64,000 bases of DNA from Roseibium algicola (lineage in GTDB: Bacteria > Pseudomonadota > Alphaproteobacteria > Rhizobiales > Stappiaceae): assembly GCF_001999245.1 (NCBI RefSeq), contig NZ_CP019630.1:4989001-5053000 (forward strand). The letters run 5' to 3'. The notes below the pieces were generated by a model that saw nothing but the letters and a program-made list of their open reading frames with translations, had not been told where the DNA came from and ran no database searches. Both the position numbers and the translations under genes were made by a program. Below are positions 36,414 to 44,652 of the stretch, piece after piece (position 1 is the stretch's first letter; every line of letters starts with the position of its first letter).

Positions 36414-36648
36414 GTGTCTCTCCAATCTGGCCTGCCGGGAATGGTCTCAAACCGGCCGGGCGCTGTGATCCTACTGTTTCTAAGGTAAAAATAGTCTCCG
36501 AAACGCGCTTGCGCGACCGGAACTTGTAACAAAGTGTGTCGCAGTGCCCATCCGGGACAGATGGCGACACTTCGGGCCCATTCGGACGGTATTCCTGCGA
36601 CAATTGCTGCCTACCTTCAGCTCATCAACGAACCAAGGAGTTGTTGGA

Positions 36649-37800
36649 ATGAAACCGTTCAAGAAGATTGCAATTGCCGCCCTGGCTGCGAGCGTCGCGG
36701 GTACCGCGCTGACGGCCGGCCTGTCCGCTTCCGCCCAGAACGCGACTGCAAACCAGGACGGGGGGCAACAAATTCAGCAGGCAGACGGACAGCGTGTCGC
36801 GCTTATGGATGGGCGCCCTGGTCCGGGATACGGCTTCGGCCGGGGTCATGGCATGCGCGGTGGCAAGGAACGCGCCGAGCGGTTGTTCGAACGTTTCGAT
36901 GTCAATGAAGACGGTGTCATCACCAAGGCTGAAATCGAGGAAGTTCGGACGCAGGAGTTCACATCGGCCGATGCAGATGGCAACGGCGAGATCAGTCTGG
37001 AGGAATTCAAGGCCGAATTTCTCACCCGCTCCAATGACCGCATGGTCAGGGCATTTCAGTTCCTCGACCGTGACGGCGATGGCACTGTAACCCAGGAAGA
37101 AGCGGATTTTCTTGCCAATCGCATGTTCAACATGCTGGATCGTGACGGCAACGGAACCGTTGAACGTGTTCGCGGTCCGCGTGGCCCTATGGCCGACGAT
37201 GACGACGATGATCGTGGCCCGCGCGGCGAAAGAGCAGAGCGGGGTGAGCGTGGAGAGCGAGCAGAGCGTGGCGGCCGTGGTGAGCACGGCTGGCGCGGTG
37301 GTCCGCAAATGAGACAAGGCGGACACCACATGGGTCGTGGTGGTCACGGCGGCCCGGGAGGCATGTTCCTGGGCATGTTCGACACCGATGCGGACGGCAA
37401 GGTGAGCCGCGAGGAATTCGATGCAAGGCGCGGTGAATTGTTTGCTCTGGCCGACACCAACGGCAACGGCTCGTTCACGCTTCAGGATTTCGGTCCGCTG
37501 TGGCTTTCGATCAACGAGAACCGGGTGGTCGACATGTTCCAGCGTGCCGATGCCGACGGCAGCCTCGGGATTACCGCGGAAGAACAGAGCAAACACCAGG
37601 ACCGCATGCTGGAGCGCGCCGACCGCAACAACGACGGCGTGATCACCAAGGCGGACTTCAAGGGTGGCCGGAAAGGTGGCCATGGTCCGGACAAGGGCCA
37701 CGGCTGGAAGAAAGGTCACGGCCATGGTGATGGCGAAGGTCGTGGTCAGGGGCAAGGTCAGGGCCAAGGTCAGGGATGGGGTAAACACCACCGCGGCTGA
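36649..37800 (+). CDS. Exported multi-EF-hand calcium-binding protein
   Basis: A 383-aa protein with a signal peptide (KKIAIAALAASVAGTALTAGLSASAQ). It has about eight EF-hand-type loops: DVNEDGVITKAE, DADGNGEISLEE, DRDGDGTVTQEE, DRDGNGTVE, DTDADGKVSREE, DTNGNGSFTLQD, DADGSLGITAEE and DRNNDGVITKAD. A basic/acidic low-complexity block (RGERAERGERGERAERGGRG) separates loops four and five, and the C-terminus is a Gly/His/Gln-rich tail. It is probably periplasmic or secreted and binds several Ca2+ ions. AAGGAG precedes the ATG. Divergent from a two-component pair, recalling calcium-responsive CarRS-type arrangements. Confidence 0.88.
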   Translation: MKPFKKIAIAALAASVAGTALTAGLSASAQNATANQDGGQQIQQADGQRVALMDGRPGPGYGFGRGHGMRGGKERAERLFERFDVNEDGVITKAEIEEVRTQEFTSADADGNGEISLEEFKAEFLTRSNDRMVRAFQFLDRDGDGTVTQEEADFLANRMFNMLDRDGNGTVERVRGPRGPMADDDDDDRGPRGERAERGERGERAERGGRGEHGWRGGPQMRQGGHHMGRGGHGGPGGMFLGMFDTDADGKVSREEFDARRGELFALADTNGNGSFTLQDFGPLWLSINENRVVDMFQRADADGSLGITAEEQSKHQDRMLERADRNNDGVITKADFKGGRKGGHGPDKGHGWKKGHGHGDGEGRGQGQGQGQGQGWGKHHRG

Positions 37801-37894
37801 TCTGGCGCAGAACACCTGAAAAACTCCGGCCGATCACACCGGCCGGAGCCGTTTCCCACCCCCGGCGGCCCCACCCCGCGCACGGGAAACGGAT

Positions 37895-37927
37895 AAGGGA
37901 GCCGTCCCTCGCGGCTCCCTTTTTTTG
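37895..37927 (+). terminator. Rho-independent terminator after EF-hand gene
   Basis: AAGGGAGCCG / CGGCTCCCTT form the stem around a short TCCCTCG loop, followed by a run of T ending near 37926. Confidence 0.9.
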
Positions 37928-37995
37928 TCGGTTCGGTTTTAGGGTAACTTCAAGAAATTTCGGCAATAGTCGTTCCGGTTTTCAAGGGGGACAGC

Positions 37996-38994
37996 ATGGC
38001 CAAACCGACGTTGAATGAATTCGTGACTGCCAGAATAGCAGCGGGAAATCTCAGTGAGGATGATGTCATCAACGTGCGCCGCTACGTTTACGGCGACATG
38101 GCTGTGTCCGTTGAAGAAGGCGAGGCTCTTTTTCGGCTGAACAATGCCGACATCACCTATCACGACACCTGGTACGAACTCTTTCCCGAAGCCATCCTCG
38201 ATATCCTGGTGCACCAGGCAAAACCAGAGGGCTATGTTTCCGAGGACAAGGCAGCCTGGCTGGTCAACCAGATCATGGCGGATGGTCATATCTGTGGCAA
38301 AACCGAGCTGGACGCCGTGCTGCATGTGCTGGAAAAAGCCCGCGAAGCACCGGAAAGTCTCGAACAGTTTGCACTACGGGCTGTGGCAGACAGCGTGATT
38401 TCGGGGAAAGGTCCGACGCGCTCGGGCCTGGACCTCAAGCCCGGCGTCATTGCCGAGGCTGAAGTGGAGCTACTGCGCCGGGTGCTCTATGCCGGTGCCG
38501 GCAGTCGCGGCGTTGCCATTTCGAAGGCTGAAGCCGAGGTACTGTTCGATCTCAACGACGCGACAATAGAGGCGGAAAATGCTCCCGGCTGGTCGGAGCT
38601 CTTTGCCAAGGCGGTCGCCAATTACATGATGGCGATGTCCGGTTTCACGCCACCCTCCCGCAAGATTGCCCTCGAGCGTGAAAACTGGCTGGAACAGCCC
38701 GGCGGATTTGAAGGTGGGCTCGGCGGTTTTTTCAAGAAGATGTTCAGCGGTGGTGTCGGTGGCATTCGTGACGCCTATGGCGACACACCTGACCCGTTCA
38801 CCGCCCGCGGAAACGAGATGCTTGCGGAGATTGCTGCCAATGAGGTGGTGACGGAAGACGAAGCCAGCTGGCTGGTGGAGCGCATTGGCCGCGACGGTAT
38901 CCTGCATGAAAACGAGAAGGCCCTGCTGCGGTTCATCCGGGAAGAAAGCCCGAACATTCATCCCTCCCTCCGGCCATTGCTGGAAAAAGTTTGA
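37996..38994 (+). CDS. Unknown helical repeat protein (TerB-like impression)
   Basis: A 332-aa acidic cytosolic protein without signal or membrane segments. It contains internal repeats with the pattern LRRYVY/LRRVLY ... SVEEGEALFRLNNADI / SKAEAEVLFDLNDATI ... WYELFPEAILDILV / WSELFAKAVANYMM. A third partial copy near the end reads DEASWLVERIGRDGILHENEKALLRFI. The helical acidic repeats remind me of TerB/tellurite-resistance-type domains, but I cannot claim homology. AGGGGGAC precedes the ATG. Single-gene unit. Confidence 0.75.
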   Translation: MAKPTLNEFVTARIAAGNLSEDDVINVRRYVYGDMAVSVEEGEALFRLNNADITYHDTWYELFPEAILDILVHQAKPEGYVSEDKAAWLVNQIMADGHICGKTELDAVLHVLEKAREAPESLEQFALRAVADSVISGKGPTRSGLDLKPGVIAEAEVELLRRVLYAGAGSRGVAISKAEAEVLFDLNDATIEAENAPGWSELFAKAVANYMMAMSGFTPPSRKIALERENWLEQPGGFEGGLGGFFKKMFSGGVGGIRDAYGDTPDPFTARGNEMLAEIAANEVVTEDEASWLVERIGRDGILHENEKALLRFIREESPNIHPSLRPLLEKV

Positions 38995-39258
38995 CCGGGT
39001 ACCAGGCCAGCCAACGTTTTTTGTTCCATCCCGGCTTCTTGGCACGTCGTCAATATTGCAAGGATGCCGCGGTCCGGTTACCTGAAGGTTGTCGAAAAAG
39101 GCGTGACCGGTTGGGCCTGTCGCCCGGGTAAGCCCCGGTCCCTTCACACGTGAAGGCTTTGTTCGGTCAGGCGGCATAAACGCCGTCCGGCAAGAATCCC
39201 CGACTGTGGCGGCGGAGATGCCGCGCCCTTCGCGTTTGCGAAGTCGAGGGAGCATGTC

Positions 39259-39702
39259 ATGACGATCCCATTTGAAACGCAGGGTTCCACGCGCCCGATC
39301 GGGTACTGGATCCGCTCTGCCGATAGATGTCTTACCAAGGCAATCGAGGCCATCCAGTCTGACCTGGGGCTTGAGCGAGCCGACTGGCAGGTGCTCAATA
39401 CGCTTGCCGAAAGTGCAGCAGGAATGCCGTTTGGCCGGCTGAGAGAGATCTTTGATCCCATGCTGGAGGTAAGGGACCTGCACAAGGTTCTGATCAGTCT
39501 TGCAGACCGGCGGCTTCTTCGGTCCGAGGAAGATTTCTGGCGGCTTACGGACAAGGGCAGGGACGTCCACAGAAGCGCGATGGAACGCCAAACCGCCTTG
39601 CGGAGAAAGGCGATGCAGGGAATCTCCGAGGTTGATTACAGCCTTGTGGTGAATGTTCTGGCCAGGCTCGTCAGCAATTGCCACAGGCCAGAAGACACTT
39701 GA
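39259..39702 (+). CDS. MarR-like transcriptional regulator
   Basis: A 147-aa protein with a MarR-type winged helix: an N-terminal dimerisation helix (PIGYWIRSADRCLTKAIEAIQ), then LERADWQVLNTLAESAAGMPFGRLREIFDP and the wing LADRRLLRSEEDFWRLTDKGRDV. Ligand unknown. The ATG has GAGGGAG 6 bases upstream. It is followed 72 bp later by the GFA-type gene on the same strand, which may be its target. Confidence 0.8.
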   Translation: MTIPFETQGSTRPIGYWIRSADRCLTKAIEAIQSDLGLERADWQVLNTLAESAAGMPFGRLREIFDPMLEVRDLHKVLISLADRRLLRSEEDFWRLTDKGRDVHRSAMERQTALRRKAMQGISEVDYSLVVNVLARLVSNCHRPEDT

Positions 39703-39774
39703 AAGGAGACGCGAACCTCTGCAAGTTGCCGTCGCCAATGGCCAAACGGCCAGCCGAACCAGATGGAGCCGGAC

Positions 39775-40242
39775 ATGACGCAAGAGACTTTTTCACTCAA
39801 GGGGACATGCCGTTGTGGTCACACGAGCTTCGAGGTATCCGCGCCGCCGCTGATCACCTGTGCCTGCCATTGCAGAGGGTGCCAGCAAATGAGTTCCAGC
39901 GCCTATTCCCTGACGGCGATCATGCCGGCACCCGCGTTCAAGGTGACCGAAGGTACGCCGGTCAAAGGGGGATTGCAGGGACCTGAGGCGGATCATTACT
40001 TCTGCCCAGACTGCAAAACCTGGATGTTCACGCGTATTCCCGGGTACGACGAAATCGTCAATGTCCGCTCGGTCCTGCTCGACGACCTCCACTGGACAGA
40101 ACCCTTCATGGAAACAATGACTGCCAGCAAGTTGCCTTGGGCGGAAACGCCTGCCAGGCACCGTTATGAAGGCTTTCCGCCGCCGGAAGACTTCATGAAG
40201 CTGATGGGCGAATTCGCCGCCCACCAGCTGGCAACCAGATAG
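39775..40242 (+). CDS. GFA family (glutathione-dependent formaldehyde-activating-like) zinc protein
   Basis: A 155-aa protein of the Mss4-like/GFA fold. Zinc-binding cysteines occur as TCRCGHTSFE (residues 11-20), CACHCRGCQQMSSSAYSL (29-46) and FCPDCKTWMFTR (near 82-93). Despite the family name, most members lack proven activity on formaldehyde. The second of two in-frame ATGs is chosen for its GGAG spacing. It probably shares a transcript with the MarR-like gene. Confidence 0.87.
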   Translation: MTQETFSLKGTCRCGHTSFEVSAPPLITCACHCRGCQQMSSSAYSLTAIMPAPAFKVTEGTPVKGGLQGPEADHYFCPDCKTWMFTRIPGYDEIVNVRSVLLDDLHWTEPFMETMTASKLPWAETPARHRYEGFPPPEDFMKLMGEFAAHQLATR

Positions 40243-40255
40243 CAGGTCGGCCAGG

Positions 40256-40633
40256 TCAGATTTCCTCGGCAACGTCGATCCGGTTGCCGTCCGGATCGGC
40301 GAAGACGAAGGCTCTGAGGCCGTAGTCCTTGTTCTGGAGGCGCTTGACGATGCGCAAACCATGGCGCTCGCAGGCCCGGCAGGCGGCGTCAGCGTCGGAC
40401 ACCATGATGTGGGCCTGATTGAATGGCGGAGCCCGGTAGCCTTTCTGGAGTGTCAGGTGCAATTCGGCCTCGTCCTTCTTCAGGATCATGAAGCCAACCG
40501 GACTGCCGTTTTCGAACACTTTTTCCAGGCCGAAGATTTCCCGGTAGAGTGTACGGGAACGTTCAATATCGCTGACGCCCAGTGTTGCGGCGATGCGGCC
40601 GAGCCGCAGCTGCGAGGAAGTGTCGGTGGTCAT
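40256..40633 (-). CDS. VOC (glyoxalase/bleomycin-resistance-like) protein
   Basis: A 125-aa single VOC domain with paired beta-alpha-beta-beta-beta modules: IAATLGVSDIERSRTLYREIFGL at the start and AFVFADPDGNRIDVAEEI at the end, the latter carrying a metal-ligand-type glutamate. Substrate unknown. Convergent with the GFA gene, 13 bp apart. The space between it and the iron-binding protein gene contains an inverted repeat GGCTTCCG / CGGAAGCC (40735-40756). Confidence 0.86.
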   Translation of the reverse strand: MTTDTSSQLRLGRIAATLGVSDIERSRTLYREIFGLEKVFENGSPVGFMILKKDEAELHLTLQKGYRAPPFNQAHIMVSDADAACRACERHGLRIVKRLQNKDYGLRAFVFADPDGNRIDVAEEI

Positions 40634-40766
40634 TGGCTTACCCTTCTGTTTTCAATGACGGACAGCAAGGCAACCGGTCGGTGCCGGTGAGAACCCGCTT
40701 ATCCGCAATCTCAGGGCGGTGCCTGTGGGGGAACGGCTTCCGTTCAAGCGGAAGCCGAACGTTTTT

Positions 40767-41675
40767 CTAGTCGAGGCCGTAAATGCCGGCAATGTCGTGA
40801 AGCATCAGCTTTGCGGCCAGAATGCCACCGGCGGTGTTCCAGATCGCATCGCTGACCTGATGCACCTTGCCCGCCTTGACGGCGGACAGGGACTGCCACA
40901 ACGGATCGGCAAGCACTTCTTCTTCCAGAGACGTGCCTTTGCCATCGCCAGAGTCATAGGTGAAATAGAAGATCCGGTCGCCGTCCATATCCGGAATGCT
41001 CTCCTTGCCGGTGCGGATGGCAAATTCTTCCACATTCTGGTTTGCCGGCCGGTGGAAGCCGATGTCTTTCAAAAGCACACCGGAGAAACTGTCGAGCTGA
41101 TAGATGCGGATCTGGCCGGGCACGAAACGGATCACGGAAACTTCCTCGTTGAGGTGGTCACCAAGTTTCTCGCGAAGGTCTGCGACTGAAGCATCGTAAT
41201 CGTCGATGGCTGCATCCGCTTCCTGCTCCTTACCGAGCGCTTCGGCATAGAGGCGGAAGTTGATTTTCCAGTCACCACGAAGCTCCTTGGACATGACGGT
41301 CGGGGCGATTGCAGTCAGCTGCGGATAGATTTCCTCGTGCCGCTGCTTGTTTGCCAGGATCAGGTCGGGCTCCAGAGCCGCGATCAGTTCCAGGTTCACC
41401 GCGCTTTCCTTGCCGACAGGTTCTGCTCCGTCCATTGCATCGGAAATATGGTCCCACCAGGGATCGCCATTCCAGGAATTGGCCGCGCCCACCGGCGTCA
41501 CTCCCAGTGCCAGCAGCGCTTCCGTGCCTTCATTGGTAAGGACGACAATCCGTTTCGGGGCGTCCGGAACCGTGACGGTGCCCATGCTGTCGGTGACATC
41601 GCGGGCAATCGCAGGGGCTGATGCCAGCATTGCAAACAGCGGCAGGGCGCACAGCAGGCGTGACCAGATCTTCAT
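40767..41675 (-). CDS. Iron-siderophore ABC transporter substrate-binding protein
   Basis: A 302-aa periplasmic binding protein of the FecB/BtuF (type III) class. A signal peptide (RLLCALPLFAMLASAPAIA) is followed by VTDSMGTVTVPDAPKRIVVLTNEGTEALLALGV, the usual opening of this family. AALEPDLILANKQRHEE and the long connecting helix (DDYDASVADLREKLGDHL) follow. The ligand is probably a ferric siderophore. It is divergent from the permease genes of the same system, 92 bp apart, and an Irr-box-like site lies at its start codon. Confidence 0.9.
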   Translation of the reverse strand: MKIWSRLLCALPLFAMLASAPAIARDVTDSMGTVTVPDAPKRIVVLTNEGTEALLALGVTPVGAANSWNGDPWWDHISDAMDGAEPVGKESAVNLELIAALEPDLILANKQRHEEIYPQLTAIAPTVMSKELRGDWKINFRLYAEALGKEQEADAAIDDYDASVADLREKLGDHLNEEVSVIRFVPGQIRIYQLDSFSGVLLKDIGFHRPANQNVEEFAIRTGKESIPDMDGDRIFYFTYDSGDGKGTSLEEEVLADPLWQSLSAVKAGKVHQVSDAIWNTAGGILAAKLMLHDIAGIYGLD

Positions 41676-41690
41676 TAGAATGACTCCAAA
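41674..41690. promoter_or_regulatory. Candidate Irr-type iron-control element
   Basis: ATTAGAATGACTCCAAA matches the ICE consensus TTTAGAA-N3-TTCTAAA of rhizobial Irr at 11 of 14 positions. It overlaps the start of the binding-protein gene, in the intergenic shared with the iron-transport permeases. Weak evidence. Confidence 0.35.
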
Positions 41691-41767
41691 AAGTTGAATA
41701 TTTGCCTCCAGTATTAAACCCGTGTATGGACGGGCCGTTGATTTGTCAATCGGAGGGGAGAGGGCGC

Positions 41768-42757
41768 ATGAGGCGGCCGGCGATTGCATTGTGTCTGGCG
41801 CTGTGCGCGGCTGTCATTTTCAGCCTGCATGCCGGATTGACCTTCTATGCGCCTCATACGGTCCTTTCCGCGCTCTTGGGGGGGGAGGGCGCAGATGCGC
41901 TGATCGTGACGACGTTGCGTCTTCCAAGAACCGCGATCGGGGTGGTTGGCGGGGCCTCCCTCGGCCTTTCCGGCCTGTTGATGCAATCGGTTACGCGCAA
42001 TCCGCTGGCAGAGCCGGGACTGCTCGGGGTCAATGCAGGCGGTGCGCTGTTCGTGACCTTCGGGGTGACGGTCTTCGGCGTGGCAAGCCTTGCCGGTATC
42101 GGCATGGCAGCAGTGATGGGCGCGCTGGCGGCAACGGCCCTGGTGTTTTCGATTTCAGCGTCCACTGGCGGTGCAGGCAATCCGGCAACCACGTTGCTGG
42201 CCGGATTTACCGTCGCCGCGCTGCTGGCGTCGTTCACGCAGGCCTTGCTGCTGATCGACGAAAGCGCTCTTGAGACACTGCTGTTCTGGCTGTCGGGCAG
42301 TTTTTCCGACAGGCCGATCGGGTTGTTGCAACTCGGGTTGCCGTTGCTTGCCATCGGGGTCGCAGGCAGCCTTCTTCTGGCAACACCGCTGGATGTGCTG
42401 CGCCTCGACGATGCCAGTGCCCGGTCTGTGGGTGTCAATGTTGGCGCAGTCCGATTGACGGCGCTCGGTCTTGCAGCCCTGCTTGCGGCGGGGGCGGTGG
42501 CGATGGCGGGGCCGGTGCTGTTTCTGGGGCTGGTTGCGCCGCATCTTGCCCGGCGTCTGACTGACGGCGCCCTGCCGTCGACACGGCAGTTGATCGTGCT
42601 TTCCCTTCTGACCGGTGCCCTGATCGCAGTCCTTGCCGATATTCTTGCGCGTATTGTCGTTGCGCCCGGTGAAGCGCCGATGAGTGCCGTTCTTGCGCTT
42701 GTCGGTGTGCCGATGCTGGTACATCTGCTTCACAGGCGGAAAGGGCTGGCAGCGTGA
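41768..42757 (+). CDS. FecCD-type iron-siderophore ABC permease (first subunit)
   Basis: A 329-aa inner-membrane permease of the FecCD/BtuC family with about nine to ten helices. Landmarks are LRLPRTAIGVVGGASLGLSG, LMQSVTRNPLAEPGLLGVNAG and FLGLVAPHLARRL (the ATPase-coupling segment). GGAGGGGAGAG precedes the ATG. It forms a heterodimer with the next permease; the second starts inside its stop codon (TGATG). Binding protein divergent, ATPase downstream. Confidence 0.93.
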   Translation: MRRPAIALCLALCAAVIFSLHAGLTFYAPHTVLSALLGGEGADALIVTTLRLPRTAIGVVGGASLGLSGLLMQSVTRNPLAEPGLLGVNAGGALFVTFGVTVFGVASLAGIGMAAVMGALAATALVFSISASTGGAGNPATTLLAGFTVAALLASFTQALLLIDESALETLLFWLSGSFSDRPIGLLQLGLPLLAIGVAGSLLLATPLDVLRLDDASARSVGVNVGAVRLTALGLAALLAAGAVAMAGPVLFLGLVAPHLARRLTDGALPSTRQLIVLSLLTGALIAVLADILARIVVAPGEAPMSAVLALVGVPMLVHLLHRRKGLAA

Positions 42758-43776
42758 TGGCAGGCGCATTTCCACTTTTCAGGCTGCTGCCGGTCATGCT
42801 GCTCGTTTTTGCGTTGACGCTGGCAGCAACGGGTATCGGGTCCAGCTTCATGCCGCCGGAACGTGTTGTCGCGGCTCTGGCCGGGCAAGGCAGCCGCATG
42901 GATGAAGTAATCGTCTGGACCCTCCGCTTGCCCCGTGTTGCCCTTGCCATACTGGCCGGAGCGGCGCTTGCCCTTGCGGGTGCCTTGCTGCAGCGGGTCG
43001 TGCGCAATCCCATGGCGTCGCCCTCGGTTCTGGGCATTACTGACGGCGCTGCGGTTGGCGTCGTGCTGTTCTTGTGGCTGTTTTCCGATCAGGCGAACAA
43101 TCTGACAGTCTCCATTCACTGGCAGCCTCTGGCTGCCATCGCCGGGGCGGCCGTCTTCGGTGCCCTGGTGATCGCATTGGCATCGCTCGATCGGGCAGGC
43201 AGCAAGCCGCTGAAGATCATCTTGTACGGTATTGCCCTGGCAGCACTCGCAAAGGCCGCGGTCACGCTGTTGATTATTCTCGGGCCTGTCTACAGGGCAA
43301 GTCAGGCACTGACCTGGCTGACCGGCTCGGTTGGTGCAGCCCACTGGCAGGACGTTCTGGCGGTCGGTCTCGGCCTTGTCGCAATCATCCCGGTGTTGTT
43401 GTGGCAACGGCTCACACTGCGGCAACTCGTACTTGATCCTCAAAGCGCTGCCGTGACCGGTCTGTCGCTGGACAAGGCCCAGTTCTGCCTGCTGGCAGTT
43501 GCCGTTTTCCTGACGGCCATCGCAACGGCCCATGTCGGTGCCATCGGTTTTGTCGGTCTGGTCGCGCCGCACGTCGCGCGGATCTTCCACGGTCAGTTCC
43601 GGTCCGGATATCTGGTTTCCGTGGCTCTGACCGGGAGCTTCCTGGTGCTGGCGGCCGACACGCTGGCCCGGATTATCGCGCCGCCGCTGGAATTGCCCGC
43701 AGGCGCGTTGACTGCGCTCGTCGGTGCGCCGCTGTTTCTCTATCTGCTTGTAAAAGGACGGCAATCCCATGCCTGA
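42757..43776 (+). CDS. FecCD-type iron-siderophore ABC permease (second subunit)
   Basis: A 339-aa permease homologous to the previous gene: LRLPRVALAILAGAALALAGALLQRVVRNPMASPSVLGITDG and FVGLVAPHVARIF are the same landmarks. About ten helices. A GTG three bases upstream could also serve as start; the ATG overlaps the previous stop by one base. The ATPase begins 8 bases before its stop, so the operon is tightly coupled. Confidence 0.93.
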   Translation: MAGAFPLFRLLPVMLLVFALTLAATGIGSSFMPPERVVAALAGQGSRMDEVIVWTLRLPRVALAILAGAALALAGALLQRVVRNPMASPSVLGITDGAAVGVVLFLWLFSDQANNLTVSIHWQPLAAIAGAAVFGALVIALASLDRAGSKPLKIILYGIALAALAKAAVTLLIILGPVYRASQALTWLTGSVGAAHWQDVLAVGLGLVAIIPVLLWQRLTLRQLVLDPQSAAVTGLSLDKAQFCLLAVAVFLTAIATAHVGAIGFVGLVAPHVARIFHGQFRSGYLVSVALTGSFLVLAADTLARIIAPPLELPAGALTALVGAPLFLYLLVKGRQSHA

Positions 43777-44611
43777 CACTCTGGCCAGTCTCGATCGTGT
43801 CAGTGCCGCATATGACGGCGCCCTTGCGCTAAACGAGGTCTGTCTCGACCTGCCCGACGGCAGGATCATTGCCTTTTGCGGACCGAACGGCAGTGGCAAA
43901 TCGACTGCCCTGAAAGTGATGCGCGGTCTGCACCGGCCGGATGCCGGCAATGTGGAAATCGCAGGCAGGGCGATTGGCGACTGGTCGCAGAAGGATCTTG
44001 CGCGCCAGGTCGCCATGTTGTCCCAGTCGCCCGATGCACCGTCGGACCTATCGGTTGAGGATCTGGTGCTGATGGGGCGGTTTGCGCATCGAAGCCGGTT
44101 CGGCGGACCATCGGCAGCGGACAGGGCCGCCTGCGACCGTGCGCTTGAAATCACCGAAATGGCCGAGCTGAAAACCCGGGCTCTCGCCCAGCTTTCCGGC
44201 GGGCAGCTGCAACGTGCCTGGGTTGCCATGACGCTGGCGCAGGATGCGCCCCGGATCTTTCTGGACGAGCCGACCAACCATCTGGACATTGCCCATGCGT
44301 TTGAGTTGCTGGACCTCGTCAAGCACCTGAGCCGCTCCGAGGACCGAAGCTTCGTCATTGTCCTGCATGATCTCAACATGGCCATGCGCTACGCTGATCA
44401 CGTTGTGCTGTTCGAAAAGGGACGGATCGCCGCCAATGGGCCGACAACGGAAGTGCTGACGGAAGCGACCGTCTCTTCCGTATTTGGCATCGCCTGCAGG
44501 ATTATGCCCCTGGACGGGTTGGAACGACCGGTCATCGTTTCCTGGGGCAAGGCCACCGGGGCGGGCGTTTCCGGCCTGTCGTCCGGCAAAATGCGCAAAA
44601 TCTGCACATAG
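43769..44611 (+). CDS. Iron-siderophore ABC transporter ATPase
   Basis: A 280-aa FecE/FepC-type ATPase. Walker A GPNGSGKST is at residues 38-46, the signature LSGGQLQRAWVAMTLAQ near 144, Walker B RIFLDEPTNHLD near 167-178 and the switch HDLNMAMRYADHV. The last ~25 residues (GVSGLSSGKMRKICT) are an unconserved tail. The exosortase gene begins only 41 bp later, so read-through into that cluster under iron control is possible. Confidence 0.94.
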   Translation: MPDTLASLDRVSAAYDGALALNEVCLDLPDGRIIAFCGPNGSGKSTALKVMRGLHRPDAGNVEIAGRAIGDWSQKDLARQVAMLSQSPDAPSDLSVEDLVLMGRFAHRSRFGGPSAADRAACDRALEITEMAELKTRALAQLSGGQLQRAWVAMTLAQDAPRIFLDEPTNHLDIAHAFELLDLVKHLSRSEDRSFVIVLHDLNMAMRYADHVVLFEKGRIAANGPTTEVLTEATVSSVFGIACRIMPLDGLERPVIVSWGKATGAGVSGLSSGKMRKICT

Positions 44612-44652
44612 GCTGACAAAGGCCTGCAAGCGGGCTTGGCACAACAGGTGCC

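Noticed and set aside
39061..39258. Cobalamin-riboswitch-like string (ATCCCCGACTGTGGCGG) upstream of the MarR-like gene
   Set aside because: Resembles only the CCCCGC-ACTGT fragment; other conserved blocks of the riboswitch are absent and the downstream genes have no B12 link.
40735..40756. Inverted repeat GGCTTCCG/CGGAAGCC treated as a terminator of the iron-binding-protein gene
   Set aside because: The T-run lies on the plus-strand side, while the gene before it runs on the minus strand; no U-tract would follow the stem in that transcript.
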